DNA from: Zygnema cylindricum
Lineage: Eukaryota; Streptophyta; Zygnematophyceae; Zygnematales; Zygnemataceae
DNA length: 64,000 nt
NCBI GenBank assembly: GCA_037447655.1
Contig: JBBHKE010000836.1
Span: 582,626-646,625, forward strand
Direction of reading: 5' to 3'
The notes beneath the pieces were generated by a model that was not told the DNA's origin, ran no database searches, and saw nothing but the letters and a program-made list of their open reading frames with translations. The translations under genes and the position numbers were made by a program. Below, one piece after another: positions 63,690 to 64,000 of this stretch; position 1 is the stretch's first letter, and every line of letters begins with the position of its first letter.

Positions 63690-63835
63690 TGAGTACGAGG
63701 TTGAGAATATTCTACAATCTCGCCTGCTAACCCGTGGAAATTCCCAAACTGCTTAGTATTTGGTTCGGTGGAAAGGTTATGGCGTTGAGGATGATATTTG
63801 GGTGGATGAGGAAGATGCTGATCACAAATTTTAGT
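63690..63835 (+). pseudogene. Gypsy M: chromodomain
   Basis: Frame from 63687: DEYEVENILQSRLLTR, then a TAG at a former Gln codon, then YLVRWKGYGVEDDIWV-DEEDADHKF and stop. The E-V-E-x-I-L start, the Y-L-V-R-W-K-G-Y core and the W of D-x-x-W/I-W-V match chromodomains at the C-terminus of chromovirus integrases, which steer integration to modified chromatin. The aromatic cage positions Y (first strand) and W (RWKGY) are visible. Confidence 0.88.
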
Positions 63836-63840
63836 TAGCA

Positions 63841-64000
63841 TCCCACTTTTCATAAATCCGAGTAAAGATTTTATCCAACTCATCCCTTTTCCATCCACAC
63901 AAAATCCGATTTCCCTCTTGTAGTTCAAACAACTAGCCCCATCTCTAATCTGCAACACACACCCAGATGCTAACCCTTTTACAAGCACACCTTCATAAAT
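63841..64000 (-). pseudogene. Copia R-family RNase H scrap, antisense
   Basis: The minus strand reads VKGLASGCVLQIRDGASCLN then EIGFCVDGKGMSWIKSLLGF, nearly the same as 56643-56805 on the plus strand. It abuts the end of the chromodomain frame of Gypsy M and runs off the right edge. Confidence 0.85.

Overview
The window is a retrotransposon graveyard from a large, repeat-rich eukaryotic nuclear genome. I see no convincing single-copy host gene, operon, rRNA or bacterial feature. Nearly every coding stretch is Ty1/Copia (PR-IN-RT-RNaseH order) or Ty3/Gypsy (RT-RNaseH-IN order), mostly broken by stops, frameshifts, deletions and later insertions. A green (streptophyte) host is the best guess. 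The Copia primer-binding sites fit the anticodon arm of a plant-type initiator tRNA-Met, and one Gypsy element carries a cytosine-5 DNA methyltransferase, an arrangement I recall being reported from charophyte algae. The species is not identified.

Layout. 1-5.9 kb: an antisense LTR piece, a 20-bp GC-rich minisatellite, and a reverse-strand Gypsy gag/protease relic. 5.9-15.6 kb: three head-to-tail Copia relics (C, D, E), two of which lack gag and protease. 15.6-21.5 kb: reverse Copia element F. 21.5-22.8 kb: LTR and gag scraps. 22.8-29.0 kb: reverse Copia element G with both LTRs. 29.9-37.3 kb: Copia element H, split by a foreign LTR and fused to the tail of an E-family element (J). 37.8-52.1 kb: a nested set in which a 15-bp minisatellite is split by Copia B, and Copia B is split by near-complete Copia A (5-bp duplication GCTAT) and by a C-family solo LTR (duplication TGAAG). 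52.1-53.5 kb: two reverse LTRs. 53.55-56.25 kb: a Gypsy pol that begins with the methyltransferase and continues into RT and RNase H. 56.26-60.3 kb: degenerate Copia tails, a chimeric LTR, a solo LTR with duplication GCAAT, and a Copia gag/PR relic. 60.4-63.84 kb: a Gypsy chromovirus with a chromodomain. 63.84-64.0 kb: a reverse Copia scrap.

The most interesting signals are these. (1) The retrotransposon-borne DNA methyltransferase relic. (2) tRNA-like modules (A box plus B box) embedded antisense in the LTRs of most Copia families here, next to a conserved AGCCATGGCT fold-back. (3) Copia primer-binding sites that match the anticodon arm of initiator tRNA-Met (half-tRNA priming), so the AUG pairing with the CAU anticodon is also the in-frame gag start or second Met. 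(4) Runs of GTAC motifs in front of the presumed transcription start, and small 5-bp/4-nt hairpins just after it. (5) Many inactivating stops look like C-to-T (or G-to-A) changes, as expected for methylated elements.

LTR limits, element letters (A, B, C and so on) and family groupings are mine, from reading the sequence. Percent identities were not computed except one rough count by eye.
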